The translations under genes and the position numbers were made by a program. A stretch of DNA of 64,000 nucleotides, taken from Aphrophora alni (lineage: Eukaryota > Arthropoda > Insecta > Hemiptera > Aphrophoridae). The DNA is taken from the NCBI GenBank assembly GCA_963513935.1, contig OY740774.1, forward strand, positions 83,290,890 to 83,354,889, written 5' to 3'. The notes under the pieces are model-generated. The model did no database searches. It saw only the letters and a program-made list of their open reading frames with translations, and was not told the origin of the DNA. Positions 38,428 through 49,015 of this stretch are shown here, in pieces (the first letter of the stretch is position 1; the number at the start of each line of letters is the position of its first letter).

Positions 38428-39140
38428 ATGGGAGATTTTTTCGAATCAATAATTAGGGAGGAAAGTAATTCATAGCCAGAGCAAGTTTGTAATTTGTATA
38501 AATTTATGAAAGAGGAAGCAGAAAGAGTGAGAAAATTCCTGTAGATAAAGCTCACCAAAGAACTGCCGCGGCTACCGGTGTTAGTGAGCTCTTTGTAACA
38601 AAAATAAATAATGAACTGAGTAAACTTAACGAAAGTGATGACAGTGTAAACTATTTTCCAACACAGAAAAGACATTCTAATCCCCGGAAAAAGCCAGTTG
38701 CAGAACTGGATGACTTTGATATATGGGTTGTGGGAAAAATATTGTACAATTTCCATTTGCAAAGAAATCGACTGTCTAATTGACGAAATAATGAAAAATA
38801 AAGGGCATGGCATTCTCGAACTTCCGTCTTATCTTGACCTCAATCTTATTGAGCTGGTTTGCACTGATATTAATGGATACGTGGCCAGTAGGTACGTTTC
38901 TATTGCGGAAATGTTATCCAAAGAAAAATGATAAGCATGGGTCCTGAGGATTCGGCAAGGAAAACTGAACATGTTGAAAAATTTGAAGACGAGTACCTAG
39001 CTCAAGAACCAGCTATAGACAATATAATTGAATCACTTATAATTTCTATAAAGTGATAGTGAATCAGATTATAAAAGTTCAGATGATGCTGATGAAGTCT
39101 AGAGTGGAGTTGAGGAGCTTGGAATAACAAAGGTCAATAG
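38428..39140 (+). pseudogene. IS630/Tc1-like DDE transposase pseudogene lacking its catalytic core
   Basis: The N-terminal part shows RTAAATGVSE (38559-38588), a helix-turn-helix segment typical of an insect IS630-like transposase family, then a basic PRKKP stretch and LDDFDIWVV (about 38706-38732). A stop at 38781 ends this frame. In another frame follows LPSYLDLNLIELV (38821-38859), equivalent to the family's third catalytic region (usually P-Y-x-P-D-L-N-P-I-E). The frame then returns to the first for HVEKFEDEY (about 38970) and an acidic tail. The family normally has about 200 residues with the first two catalytic acids between these parts; here they are missing. It is dead through internal deletion, frameshifts and stops. 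Confidence 0.75.
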
Positions 39141-39567
39141 AGTAAGTAGTAACAGTATGTTATGTAAAAGTTTAATTTATAAATTATGATTCGGTTTTTT
39201 AACTTGCACATTACAGTAAAATGAAAGATCGATTGTGCGAGGAATGGTTGCAAACGCTGGAGTGACTCGTCACGGTTTATGTTTTCATAATGAGTAGTAC
39301 GATTGTGGTCGCCCACACAGACTACTGACTGCACTGTACATTGAAGAGTCAATGATTTTAGGACATTCGCAAGTGCCGATAGCTTACGAGTGAAGACAGT
39401 TAGAAGAGCATTCTGCTTTATCTTTGGATCAGGAATAGTGATAAAAGGTTGTCAAAACGTGGTAAAAAAATAGGAGAAGTTATGAAAACGATATCTGGCA
39501 AATCCTATAAAAGTAGCCTAAATAAGTTAATTTCGTTGTTCAAATATTACCAAATGTCAAAATAAAT

Positions 39568-39568
<1 letters not shown>
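39141..39568. other. Spacer, possible 3' remnant of the IS630-like element
   Basis: No transposase motif or terminal repeat was found here. The open frame on the minus strand (39134-39352) shows no features of a protein. Confidence 0.35.

Positions 39569-39616
<48 letters not shown>
39569..39616 (-). repeat. 48-bp homopolymer tract, poly(A) on the minus strand
   Basis: An unbroken run of 48 T on the plus strand. Read on the minus strand it is a poly(A) tract about 430 bp downstream of the stop codon of the MpaB-like gene. It may be the tail of a retroposed copy or an unrelated microsatellite; the exact length is prone to assembly error. Confidence 0.9.
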
Positions 39617-39620
<4 letters not shown>

Positions 39621-39669
39621 CAGAATTTCAAACAAGGTTGGCCTAAGCAACTTCATATTTTAAGTATAA

Positions 39670-39675
39670 TTTATT
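39670..39675 (-). promoter_or_regulatory. Candidate polyadenylation signal of the MpaB-like gene
   Basis: AATAAA on the minus strand, 372 bp after the stop codon and 53 bp before the poly(A) tract. A second candidate, ATTAAA, lies at 40022-40027, only 20 bp after the stop. Neither is proved to be used. Confidence 0.3.
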
Positions 39676-40047
39676 TAGTGTCAAAACTGCAATCGAACAA
39701 AAAGTGTTTTCACTGGGTTCGAGAAAAAGTCCGTCCTCGGCTTCACCCCATCAGTAAACTATTCCACTCATACAGGAGCACTTGTATAAATGGCTATTTT
39801 TTTATGTTACCAATAGATGAGTGGTGTAATACATTACAAATTAGTTTTACCATATAAATGATTTTAAAAATAATAAGAATCTTAAACTAGTAACACTGAC
39901 AACATAAATGATTTATAAAATATAAAACCTATGCTTACTTATTACGACTATAAGGTACGGAACGATATTATTATATACAAAACTAAGTGTATAAACAATA
40001 CCAAACTACAGAGCCAGATTCTTTAATATCTTCACAACATCAATATA

Positions 40048-41481
40048 TCAAAGCCTCGTAATAACATTGTCTTTTTGATAACTATACTGTTTATTTTTCA
40101 AATATTCGAGTCTTTCGGGGGAAGTACGATTTGTCCTATCTACTGCTTGAATCACCATTCTGTTAGCCAAAGGCAATAATCCTGGAATCCTTAATGTAAA
40201 ACGGAAAAAGAATTTCATATGTTGAAACATAATGTATCTCAGCCATGTCATAGATGAAATTAATTTAGGGCAATCTATCCCTATAACCCAACACAAATAC
40301 GCTAAAGATGATTCGAAATAAACAGGAATGTAGTAATTGACACCGGCTATCATACAACGAGACATATGCTCAAAATCTTTTGAAAGATTACAAAAATTTG
40401 GTTTTACTAAATGATCAACAACGTCGTGACATCTTTGTCTAACTTCTTCAAAAGTACCTCGACAAAAATTGTACTCGTCCTTTATACCTAAAAGATAACC
40501 AATCCCTTTCCAGAGATGAACGTAACTTTCCAATTCTTCTCGAGTGGCGCCGCCTGCTCCAAAATTTTCTGGATACATTATCATCAAACCAAAGAAACCA
40601 AATTGTGTTATACTCATTTCTATTTGATTAAAATACGTTCTGTTCTCGCGGGTTTTGTCATAAAAAGCTGTACACTTTGATGTCGGACAAGAAGAAGAAG
40701 AAAAATAATCTTTTAGTTTCGAGTTTAAAGGACACCACAACGAAGGGTGTCTTTCAGAACCTTCTAAAATTAAATCCTTTTTTATTTCTTCCATCGGAGA
40801 ATTATTCAATCGATTACTTACACTCAAATGCATCGCTCGTACTGATTTAATATTTTGAAATCCTTCATTACCAGCCGACCATAAATCGTTTTCAAACCAA
40901 GATCTCACTCTTAAAACTGTAGAAAGATACCTCCTGTAAGCGGTGAAGGGTGTACTCGATTTATCAGTAAAAACCAGAGGTTTCAACCCCTCAGGGAATG
41001 AAAACAAGATAAATAATGAAATCATCTGCGAGTAATTCAATCCAAAATAATAATCCATAGCGAACTTTTGTCCAGCTTTGAATTTCTCCAAATCCAACCA
41101 TTCAGGTTTCTCATCGATACAGTCTTGTGGTAAACCGATGTTTATACCGCCTACAAACATTCGCAGACTTTCTGGGAGATCCGATTCCTCGATGTTGATT
41201 TCATGTTGTAAAATGTCGGCATCGGATAACTTTAAAATTAAATTTTCTTCACAGTTCCCAAGTTTATCATCATCGTGTGATGAAATATACCCTGGGTCGT
41301 TCGATGATACGGTTGGGGAAACAGATTCTGTATCATCGAGGATTTCAGAGTCATCGTCTAATTCTTCGCAAGACACGTATCCGCCTTCAATTGTGTCGCT
41401 CTCAGAGTTGCAATGATTGCACAATGATTGATGGACGAGATCTTTCTCATTCGTCGTCAGATCTTCTTTTGAACAATCCAT
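40048..41481 (-). CDS. MpaB/rubber-oxygenase-like (DUF2236) protein, putative heme oxygenase
   Basis: A 477-codon uninterrupted frame, the only convincing protein gene here. Residues 1-105 are acidic, low in hydrophobic residues and probably disordered. From about 125 to 450 the sequence fits the family of fungal MpaB, bacterial latex-clearing protein and their insect relatives: GQKFAMDYYFGLNYSQM (137-153), TPFTAYRRYLSTVLRVRSWF (177-196), VRAMH (214-218), TQFGFFGLM (292-300), YVHLWKGIGYLLGIKDEYNF (320-339) and EEVRQRCHDVVDHLVKP (345-361). In characterised rubber oxygenases a histidine in a comparable position binds heme b; H218 is the likely equivalent, and H322 is also conserved in this context. 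The biochemical substrate in insects is not known to me. There is no signal peptide; hydrophobic stretches at about 152-165 and 390-402 may associate with membrane. The ATG lies in a good context (AAACATGG) 23 nt after a splice acceptor. It may be an ordinary gene with a single coding exon or a retrocopy. Confidence 0.9.
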   Translation of the reverse strand: MDCSKEDLTTNEKDLVHQSLCNHCNSESDTIEGGYVSCEELDDDSEILDDTESVSPTVSSNDPGYISSHDDDKLGNCEENLILKLSDADILQHEINIEESDLPESLRMFVGGINIGLPQDCIDEKPEWLDLEKFKAGQKFAMDYYFGLNYSQMISLFILFSFPEGLKPLVFTDKSSTPFTAYRRYLSTVLRVRSWFENDLWSAGNEGFQNIKSVRAMHLSVSNRLNNSPMEEIKKDLILEGSERHPSLWCPLNSKLKDYFSSSSCPTSKCTAFYDKTRENRTYFNQIEMSITQFGFFGLMIMYPENFGAGGATREELESYVHLWKGIGYLLGIKDEYNFCRGTFEEVRQRCHDVVDHLVKPNFCNLSKDFEHMSRCMIAGVNYYIPVYFESSLAYLCWVIGIDCPKLISSMTWLRYIMFQHMKFFFRFTLRIPGLLPLANRMVIQAVDRTNRTSPERLEYLKNKQYSYQKDNVITRL

Positions 41482-41504
41482 GTTTGTGGTTAGTGTACTC
41501 GAGT

Positions 41505-41522
41505 CTGAAACAAAAATTTGTT
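41505..41522 (-). promoter_or_regulatory. Probable 3' splice site upstream of the MpaB-like start codon
   Basis: On the minus strand the sequence is AATTTTTGTTTCAG followed by ACTCGAG, a pyrimidine-rich tract with CAG ending at 41505. The exon would begin at 41504, leaving 23 nt of 5' untranslated sequence before the ATG at 41481. This suggests a non-coding first exon further right. I could not pick the matching donor or promoter with any confidence. Confidence 0.5.
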
Positions 41523-42734
41523 TGAATTATTGTTATGTTACAGGGCGTTCACAAATTAATCGGAATTCTGGACTGTAGGTTGCGTGGTTTTTTAACGTTT
41601 CAGCCATGTTTCGTGATTTTCTTGAGGAGACTAACAACGTTCGCAGTAAGAGTATCGGACTCCTCATGAATGTCTTGAGAAAAACCGTTGTAATATGGTT
41701 GGAATGTCGGTAATTAACATCAAAGAAAATGACAGAGTGCAGAACAGAAATCCAATTTAAATATTAATGACACACGCTGCGAAAACCTGAAGTCTGCATT
41801 TACAAATTATTTATACAAAAGTAACGATTATTTATGCAGTAAACATAAACAAAAATACAATCATACAAACGTAAATTGAGCCAACAAAAAATTCAATAAA
41901 AGTTTATTCCAAATTATATTTACAGATAACAATAGTGAATATTGGTTAATTCTTATATACAGTGAGTCAGTAAAACCATGCTACGGTTTTTAACTATAAA
42001 ATTGTTTTATACAAAACAATATATTTTCACAAATCGCTAATGGACTCGAAAGATTTAAGGGTTCAATTTGGACTAACCTAACCTACAAATACCTATTTAA
42101 TATCGTGCACATACAACAAAGAACATCAGGAGTAATGGACTCAAAGTTTTTTTAATTCGTTATTGAACGATACGAATCGATTCAGTGTAGGCATACAGTT
42201 TTTGATTTGCAAAATTTTAAAAATAAAATGTATAAGTTTGGCAAAACTGTATAGTTTGGAGAGTCCGCTCCTCCAAATCCAGTACTCGAAAATTTCTCAT
42301 CAACATTAGGACGATCTTGGCAGATCAAATTGTAATATTTTATTTGGGGTAAGGTAAAAAGCTTTTGAATGCGGGATAATTTACTGTGCAATCGGCTAAG
42401 AAAAAAACGGATCAAATTCACGATCTTTAGTCAATCCGTACCATGAAAGTAAGTTTAGGGCTTTCATATTCAGTAAAGACACGGGGACATTCATCATTCC
42501 ATTGTTTTACATTCTGTATATGCACATGTCTAAAAGTACAAAGTTAGACAATCATGACATCAACAGTCAAATCTTAATTTTGAAGATTATCACTTGGGCG
42601 GCACAGGGTGGGGCAGTTAAACAGCTTTTTTTTTCTAAATATTACAAAAAATTTAAGAAAAACTTTGAAAAATAAACTTATTGCTAATGTAATAATGAGT
42701 AAAATAAGAATTTAGTATAGACTACAAGCCAAAA
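41523..42734. other. Upstream region of the MpaB-like gene, no further gene seen
   Basis: TACAGGGCGTTC at 41539 resembles the terminal motif of the Tc1/mariner-type elements found elsewhere in this window, so the upstream region is probably interrupted by an old insertion. No coding signal was found. The first exon and promoter of the gene should lie here or further right. Confidence 0.4.
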
Positions 42735-43296
42735 AAGTTTCGAGTTTTGAATATTAGTTGAGAAAAATGGCGTCTATCATTTAGCACACTTTGTGTGTCT
42801 CGAACGGAATTTATTACTGCAGTCCGTAGTAGCCCCTGTGTTATTGCACAAACTTCATCTTGAATCCTCTATTGTTGCTGGTCGAGTCCCAAAAACCTTC
42901 TACTTTAAAAAAATAACCAAAGCTCTCAGGTCTGGCGATCGTAAGGTCGTAACATCCTCATTTCTACTGATTAGGTGGTTCGGGAAAAGGTCTTTCAGAA
43001 GGCTCATTGTCTGTGCACCCGTTCTATTTGGTTGAGTGTTCCCATTCAGGAGGAAACGTTGAAGTTGTGGAATAAGAAAGGTTTCCAGCATGTTCCTGAT
43101 ATTCTTGTAACTGAATTGTCATTATCAATCGAGAAAAAAAAAAACAGACCGATTATTCCAATCGAAGAGATCGCACACCATACTGTAACTTTGCGTGGTT
43201 GTTGAAGGATAGTAGAGGTCCAATAGTGAAGATTCTGCTTGTTAATATATCCACAAAGGGTGAAATTAAGCTTCATCGCTCATCCATGAATTATGG
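42735..43296 (-). pseudogene. Mariner-type transposase pseudogene, C-terminal half
   Basis: Reading the minus strand from 43283 gives MSDEA, a stop and FH, the first catalytic region; then GYINKQN (about 43245), KVTVWCAISSIGIIG (about 43180), METF-type MLETFLIPQLQRFLLNGN (from 43091) and LFPNHLISRN. The third catalytic region is reduced to LRSPDL (about 42925). The C-terminal end matches as LLRTAVINSVRD and LIFKT near 42740-42830. At least one frameshift, at about 43090, and several stops break it, and the region of the second catalytic aspartate is altered. The N-terminal DNA-binding half is absent. It belongs to the insect DUF4817-associated mariner-like group but differs from the family at 47498. 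Confidence 0.75.
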
Positions 43297-44416
43297 AGTA
43301 GCTGTTACATGTGCTCACAAAGACCAACGTGGGTAGCACAATGTTTACAAAATCATAATAGGCATTAATATTGAAACTTTTTACTTGTATAATTTCACTT
43401 GTGGTCTTAAAAGTTTTTGTAATAAATTTATTAAACAAATATGTCGTACGTTGTTTTATCAACTCATCCATCTTTAATTGTTCACCCAAATGGCCGCTCT
43501 CAGCTATTGTCTCAACGTTTGCCTTTTAATCGACAGCATTAGCTAGCTTTGACACATAATACGAATAAAACCGTAGCACATTTTAGTTAACAATTTACGA
43601 CCAAGTGGCGGTAGAACGCGTTACTTGCAAAGAAGCCATTCCCTGGCTTGTTATCCCAACTAGTTCAATATTGCCGGGAAATCTTATTAACGATGGCTTC
43701 TCAGTGGCAACCTTCTAAACGAGGTCAGGCGACTATTTTCCGGAGAAACAAGGAAACCAAGAAAATATCTAAACACCAAAAAAACAAAACTGGTTGCTCA
43801 CAATACACTGCGTTACCTATGAGACATGGGGGAAGGTATGCAATCCGCAACGCACCAATGTAGCATAGGAAACCTAATGTAGTAGGGGGGTGCGAAATAG
43901 TTCAATTTGCCACAAAGTCAACTTAATAACTATTTTTAAATACTGAGTACTGGAAAACCAAGTAAAGCTATGTGAGTTATAGTGAATTATCAAAACTTTT
44001 TTATAGTTTTTTATCGATATTTTAGCTATTTTTCTACTATAAAAAAATTCAATTGGACCGAATTGTATTAAATTCAAAATTACTAAATTAGTAAAATGTT
44101 GAATACTGTATTTTATAAAGTCATATTTTTTTCAAGATATTTGTTATAAGACATTTTGAAAACATATTATGTTGATATAAATCCTATCTGGAGTTACATC
44201 ATGTTCAAAAATGAAGACAAATAGAGAAAGGGAAAACTAAGCATTTTTGTATGTACGTTACAAGGAATTTTGCTTCATAATAACGTCCAGAATCACACCT
44301 AAAGTTTCTCATCCTACTTACTGCATACTCTGTATATACAACTGCCTTCTCACATATAAGTAGTTTAAGGAAAGTTATGTGATGTGCCAAAAAATACTAA
44401 TTAATTTTTTTCCTGA
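43297..44416. other. AT-rich spacer, no gene recognised
   Basis: The open frame at 43648-43863 (plus) is short, basic and without recognisable domains. Frames on the minus strand at 43280-43489 and 43874-44077 are low-complexity translations. No terminal repeats of the neighbouring mariner pseudogene were found. Confidence 0.4.
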
Positions 44417-44418
44417 TA

Positions 44419-44948
44419 TACAGGGTGTAGGAAAATTGAGTTTCTAAACTTCAAGAGGTGGTTTCCTACATCAAAACTAAGTTCCCGTAAACATGCCTAG
44501 TTTATCAGGTATCCGCCATTTTTTCTTCACAATATATTATTTATATCCAGAACGATTTGACAGATTGAGTTGAAACTTGACATGGTACCTAATAAAGTAA
44601 AGAACTATTTTGAACAAAATAACCAACTTAATCCAATAACCCGTTTCAAAATAACGAATGCTTATATTTTTCACAAAAATTCCCTGTTTTTTGAGTTATT
44701 TAGATTAAAACAATTTAAACTGCCGCCATTTTGAAACGGGTTATTTGATTAGTTCGGTTATTTAAAACAATATATATTTCTTTACCTTATTAGATACTAT
44801 CCCAAGTTTCAAATGAATCCGTCAAACCGTTCTCGAGATAAAAAATATATTGTGAAACAAACAAAACGACGGTTGTATGGGAACCTAGTCAATTCCGGAC
44901 TATGTTTACAGGAACTTTTCTTAGTTCTGTTCTGGGAAACACTCTGTA
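44419..44948. mobile_element. Fold-back MITE, about 530 bp, Tc1/mariner-type ends
   Basis: The ends are TACAGGGTGT (44419-44428) and ACACTCTGTA (44939-44948), with TA on each side as the probable target duplication. Almost the whole element is an imperfect long inverted repeat. Left-arm motifs TCACAATATATT, GAACGATTTGACAGATT, TGAAACTTG and AATAACCCGTTTCAAAAT reappear in reverse complement on the right. The tip lies near 44655-44720. There is no coding capacity. The transcript would form a long hairpin. Confidence 0.8.
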
Positions 44949-44950
44949 TA

Positions 44951-46142
44951 AAATGTTTTTGGTGTGAAGTGTATCTTAGGACATTTTTGTTCATTTTTTA
45001 TATCACTCAAAATTTGTAAGAAAAATATATAATTTTTCCAAAACGACTCTAATGGTTAGATAAAATTTTTCTCTTGGATACAAATAAAACGTATTGGTTG
45101 CCATATCTCCAATAAAAACCAATTCATTAGTTATCGCTAAAAAAACAAAAAATCGGTTACGGGGCTGTTTTTATAAAATGTAATTGTTCATTCAAATTTA
45201 ATAAAAGTATGAATGACGCAAACACTTGTACAAAATAGCAAGAAGCCTTTGAAGAACACTGACCAGCTAGTCGGCTATTCAGCGGTAATGTGAGGTTTAA
45301 CACATCGAAATTATTCCCGTCGCCGTTGTTCCAGCATTCGTAAACAGAGTTCGCTGCTGCTAATTGTAGCTTCTCACAAAGTTGGGTCAACTACGTAAAG
45401 TTTGAGCCCCCACGGGGATTGAGCCCGGTATGACGGTATAAAATATACCTAAACAGCTTATCAAACAAAATAAAAGAACCTTCTAAACAACAACAAGTAG
45501 TTATTAAACTGACTGCCGCGCATTGGATGATCATGAAAAGCTTTATTGTGTTTTAGTATATTATCAACAAATAGGTTTTTTTACTGTTATCTCAGGTATT
45601 CTTCAAAACATAATAAATATATATATTTTTAATTACCTAATTCAGCATTATTAGCGCTAAATGTTTAGCCAAATTAACGAATTTCGAGATATTTGTCATA
45701 CAAATTTGCAATAAACGACATTTTGAAACTTTTAACTGAAAAATTAGAAGATTTCAAAGCAATAGCATAAAAAATTCTGAAAATTTGCTATAAATATCTC
45801 CATCTGTTTTTGAAACTCTAATTTTGGAAAAAAAAAGACAAACTAATAGAATGAAAATGAAACTTTTTTTATTCATGTTTATGAGGTTTTTTTTGATGTC
45901 CAGAATCAGTCCCCAAAGTTTGACACTGTACTTACTGCACATCCTGTTTATATAATTTATTTTAAACATCGTTTTTCACATTTCAATATTTTTCTTTCTT
46001 GTTGTTTAAAAGTGAAAAACCTCTAACTTGGTCATCATCGCCTTATAAAAAATAAAAGCGTCAAGGGTGTGCTAAAAACCACACGATTTAGTGTCCGCAG
46101 TTATATAGGGAAGTAAAAATCTTTTAAACGACAGTTTAAATT
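44951..46142. other. Intergenic DNA, nothing recognised
   Basis: No open frame above background. A minus-strand frame at 45157-45390 carries no motif. Low-complexity T- and A-rich stretches occur at 45550-45640 and 45830-45900. Confidence 0.4.
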
Positions 46143-46217
46143 GTACAGACTGACAGACACCCGCGTGAAATTGTAAGAGTCCTTGGTTTCACCTACGGAT
46201 CCTAATAAAAATACAAT
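46143..46217 (+). repeat. LINE-like 3' end fragment, copy 1
   Basis: The segment reads CAGACTGACAGACA, then GTGAAATTGTAAGAGTCCTT, then CTACGGATCCTAATAAAAA. This order (repeated CAGA/CTGACAGA, a TAAGGGTCC-type motif, CTACGGA-CCTAA and an A-rich end) resembles the 3' end of RTE-type non-LTR retrotransposons common in insects. No reverse transcriptase is present. Confidence 0.45.
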
Positions 46218-46599
46218 CCATCCTTTAATGACTAGTGAATTGTTTGTTTCACATATCAAAAAAGTGCTTTTAAAATTTGTACACTACACATTTCTCATTG
46301 TGTGGTTAAATTAAGTTATATTTACAAAAAAAACTATAATATATGATTTTCCACTGCAATTTTATTTCAGATTCAAATAATTTTTCTTCTTCAGATTTGT
46401 AGGCCAGCTTGAGAGGGCGGGGGGGGGGTACGTGATATGTGAGACTTTAAATTTAGCCTTGCGCCAACATATTAATTTTTTTCGTCAAATAAAGATATTT
46501 ATCACCAATCAGAATAACTTCTAGTTTTATTTGATACCCCACACATAATATTACAAAAACAATATTTTTTAAGCTCGATAGTTTTTGTCCCTAAACTAA

Positions 46600-46782
46600 C
46601 CCAAGGTCATTTTTTGTTACCGCTATATTTTTCCTATACGTGGGACAATGTAAAGTTTGAAACATATAGGATTTATCGTCTTGTCTGTGTAGACTGGTTG
46701 CGACTTACAGATAGACAGACTGACAGACAAGTAAGTGAAATTATAAGGGTCCTTGGTTTTTATCTACGGATGCAAAGAACAT
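46600..46782 (+). repeat. LINE-like 3' end fragment, copy 2
   Basis: GACAGACTGACAGACAAG and GAAATTATAAGGGTCCTTGG, followed by ATCTACGGAT, repeat the copy at 46143 at a distance of about 565 bp and in the same orientation. The upstream part (46600-46700) is only weakly alike. It is interrupted at its 3' end by an R1-type fragment. Confidence 0.45.
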
Positions 46783-46850
46783 AGTTGGACCTGATAAGAA
46801 AGATGAAAGAGAAGAATCTAACTCTGGATAGGTGCCTCTGACTGAAGGAG
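46783..46850 (-). repeat. Dispersed repeat family R1, short reversed fragment
   Basis: On the minus strand the motifs GTTAGATTCTTCTCTTTCAT and CTTTCTTATCAGGTCC match the 5' section of the R1 copy at 55915 (GTTAGACCCC, TTTCATCTTTCCTATCGGGT). Confidence 0.5.
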
Positions 46851-47497
46851 TAAAAGAAAAGAATTTACAAGGTCACAGATAGAATAGGTTGTACATACAT
46901 AAGAAATAATTAATGCAGGGACTTAATACAGCAATTTGCATGTCCTTACAGTGAGGCAATTCAACCATACTAGATTATGCATACTATCAACCTAGCCTAG
47001 ACAATTATAATCAATTTAAATGTTCAATCTAGGCAAATTACACTTTCAAAGATATCAAATAGGCCCCTTTTAATTCTCTCTCAATTTTATTGTTGTATAA
47101 TGATTCTCTCACAGTGATTGTGAAATCGTCATTATCTTTAATGATGATTTATTGGTCTGAATGATGACAATCAATGATCGGTGACATCACTGAACTTTGG
47201 CTGAAACTTGATTATCGTCATTTGCTATAGTAGTTTATTTCCTCAAATAACTCTCGCAGTGTTGTTGTTTTATGTTGTGTTATGCCTACTTGTATTTATT
47301 TATAATGTTATCAATTATTGTAAAAGAGAAAATAAGATCATGTAGAGTAAAGGGGCTGGATGTAAAATTTGATCAATACAGATACAACTCATATTGCCAT
47401 TAAAAATTTGTGAAAACAAAAGTTTCCCTCACGACCCAGATTATTTTTTTAAGTGACTAGGCTAAATGTTACATTATGGTGGTTTTAGTATCAAATA
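46851..47497. other. Spacer, nothing recognised
   Basis: AT-rich sequence without motif or long open frame; it ends at the TA before the mariner-type element at 47498. Confidence 0.4.
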
Positions 47498-49015
47498 TAC
47501 AGAGTGTCCAAAAAGTTTTTTGAACCATTACAGATAAAGCAATAAAACGTAGCACATCAATACTATATCTTAAAATCTACTTTTTGAGGCAACTATCAAT
47601 TTTTCATCACATTATAGGGATGGCCCGTAGGAAGTCAGAAGAAAATCTTAAGTGAGAGCATAAGTCAAGTTTTACATCATATTAAAGGTCTCTGTTAGGA
47701 GAATACAATCCTGCAAATCCGACCTCAAAAGGTTCACCCTATACAAAATAACGGGGGGGGGGTTAAAGTTACAATGTTGGTCTTGTTAAAATGGCTTAAT
47801 CTTCTTTCTTGGTATGAGTTATATAAGTAAAACCCCGGCAAGTAGCAACTGACTTCAAGTTTTAATTCCAACAGCTGATTGTAGCCAACAATGTAGTCAG
47901 CTGATCCTATTATTTTATCAACAAAATGACCAACGGAGAAATCTTTTTGTATGCTTGAGTTAGAAAAAAAACTCAATCTGTTACTGTCGTGCAGCGTAAT
48001 TTAAGGACTTGTAAAGATCCTCCAACTAGGAAGTCAATCTACGACTGGTACAAAAAGTTCAAGAATACAGGCTCTTTGTGTAAAGGGAAAAGCACAGGTA
48101 TCCTATACCAGCAACGTCTGCAGATAAAGTTGAAAAGATTCGACTATTTATCTTATGTAGTCGGCAAAAATCTACGACCAAAGTGAGTTTGAAACTTCAA
48201 ATACCACCACCCCACAGTTTGGAGAATTATGAAGAAAATACTTACGATGATCCCCTGTAACCTTCAATTATTCTAAACTTTAAGGGATAACGTTGAGTTT
48301 TGTAATGATGTACAGGGACTTGAAGATCTTTTTCTTTTTTTTTAATGACTCATTTTTGGTGATGAATCAACTATCCACATTAGTTAAAAAGTCAACAAGC
48401 AAAATGTACTTATTTGGGGAACTGAAAATCCTTGAGCAGTCGTACAGCATGAGGAGATTCTCCTAAGTTTTTGTGCTGTATCAGGTACAAAGGTGTATGG
48501 CCCATTCATTTTTCAAGAAAATACGGTCCATGGAGTAGCTTACTTGGATATGTTGAGTGAGTGGCTGATGCTTCAACTAAATAAAGACAGTGACAACTTC
48601 ATTTAGATTCAAGATGGGGCTAAGCCATGAGAGAGATTACTTGGATGAATAATCTTCGGCAACGCTTGGTCGCGCAGCTGATGAAAACATGTTGCGTTGG
48701 CCTCCTCGAAGCACCGATCTAACCTCTTGTTATTTATTTTTGTGAATATGTAATTTTTTTTCTCTTTTTGTTTAAAAGCGAAAAAAACTTTCGTTCATCA
48801 TCGGACTGACATCGAATGTTCTAATGTCAGAGTTGATAGAGAACAAGAGTTGGTAAAGAGAATCCAGATAGGAAAGATTGAACAGAACTCAATTATCGCA
48901 TTCATGTCTGTTCCTGGGGCCCACATTGTAAAATAGGTTAAACATAACTTTTAAATATGCTCTTTCCAGCTGTGTAAATCCCGTTATATCTTTGATGTTC
49001 CAGTTAAATAAAAGT
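47498..49015 (+). mobile_element. Decayed mariner-type transposon
   Basis: The element starts TACAGAGTGTCC after a TA dinucleotide and has about 430 bp of 5' leader before the transposase pseudogene. Part of that leader recurs, diverged, at 54766-55010. The 3' boundary is not certain: the pseudogene ends at 48936, and no reverse-complement TACA-type terminus was recognised downstream, so 49015 is an estimate. Confidence 0.6.
47926..48936 (+). pseudogene. Mariner-like transposase pseudogene (DUF4817-type N-terminus)
   Basis: A start at 47926 gives MTNGEIFLYA and a stop. The readable stretch that follows contains CKDPPTRKSIYDWYKKFKNT and CKGKSTG (about 48007-48100), the family's conserved DNA-binding region. 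Further on, in several frames, come DESTIH (first catalytic region, about 48362), CAVSGTKVYGPFIFQENTV (about 48475-48530), YLDMLSEWLM, IQDGAKP (second catalytic region, about 48608), RWPPRSTDLTSC (third catalytic region, about 48695) and the C-terminal GAHIVK (48919-48933). Family members are about 330-380 residues, so the whole gene is present but broken by many stops and frameshifts. The host function is none; it is an old copy. Confidence 0.8.

Noticed and set aside
41078..41416. 112-codon open frame opposite the MpaB-like gene (also 41277-41525)
   Set aside because: Antisense shadow of the acidic N-terminal coding region, serine-rich because it is read opposite acidic codons.
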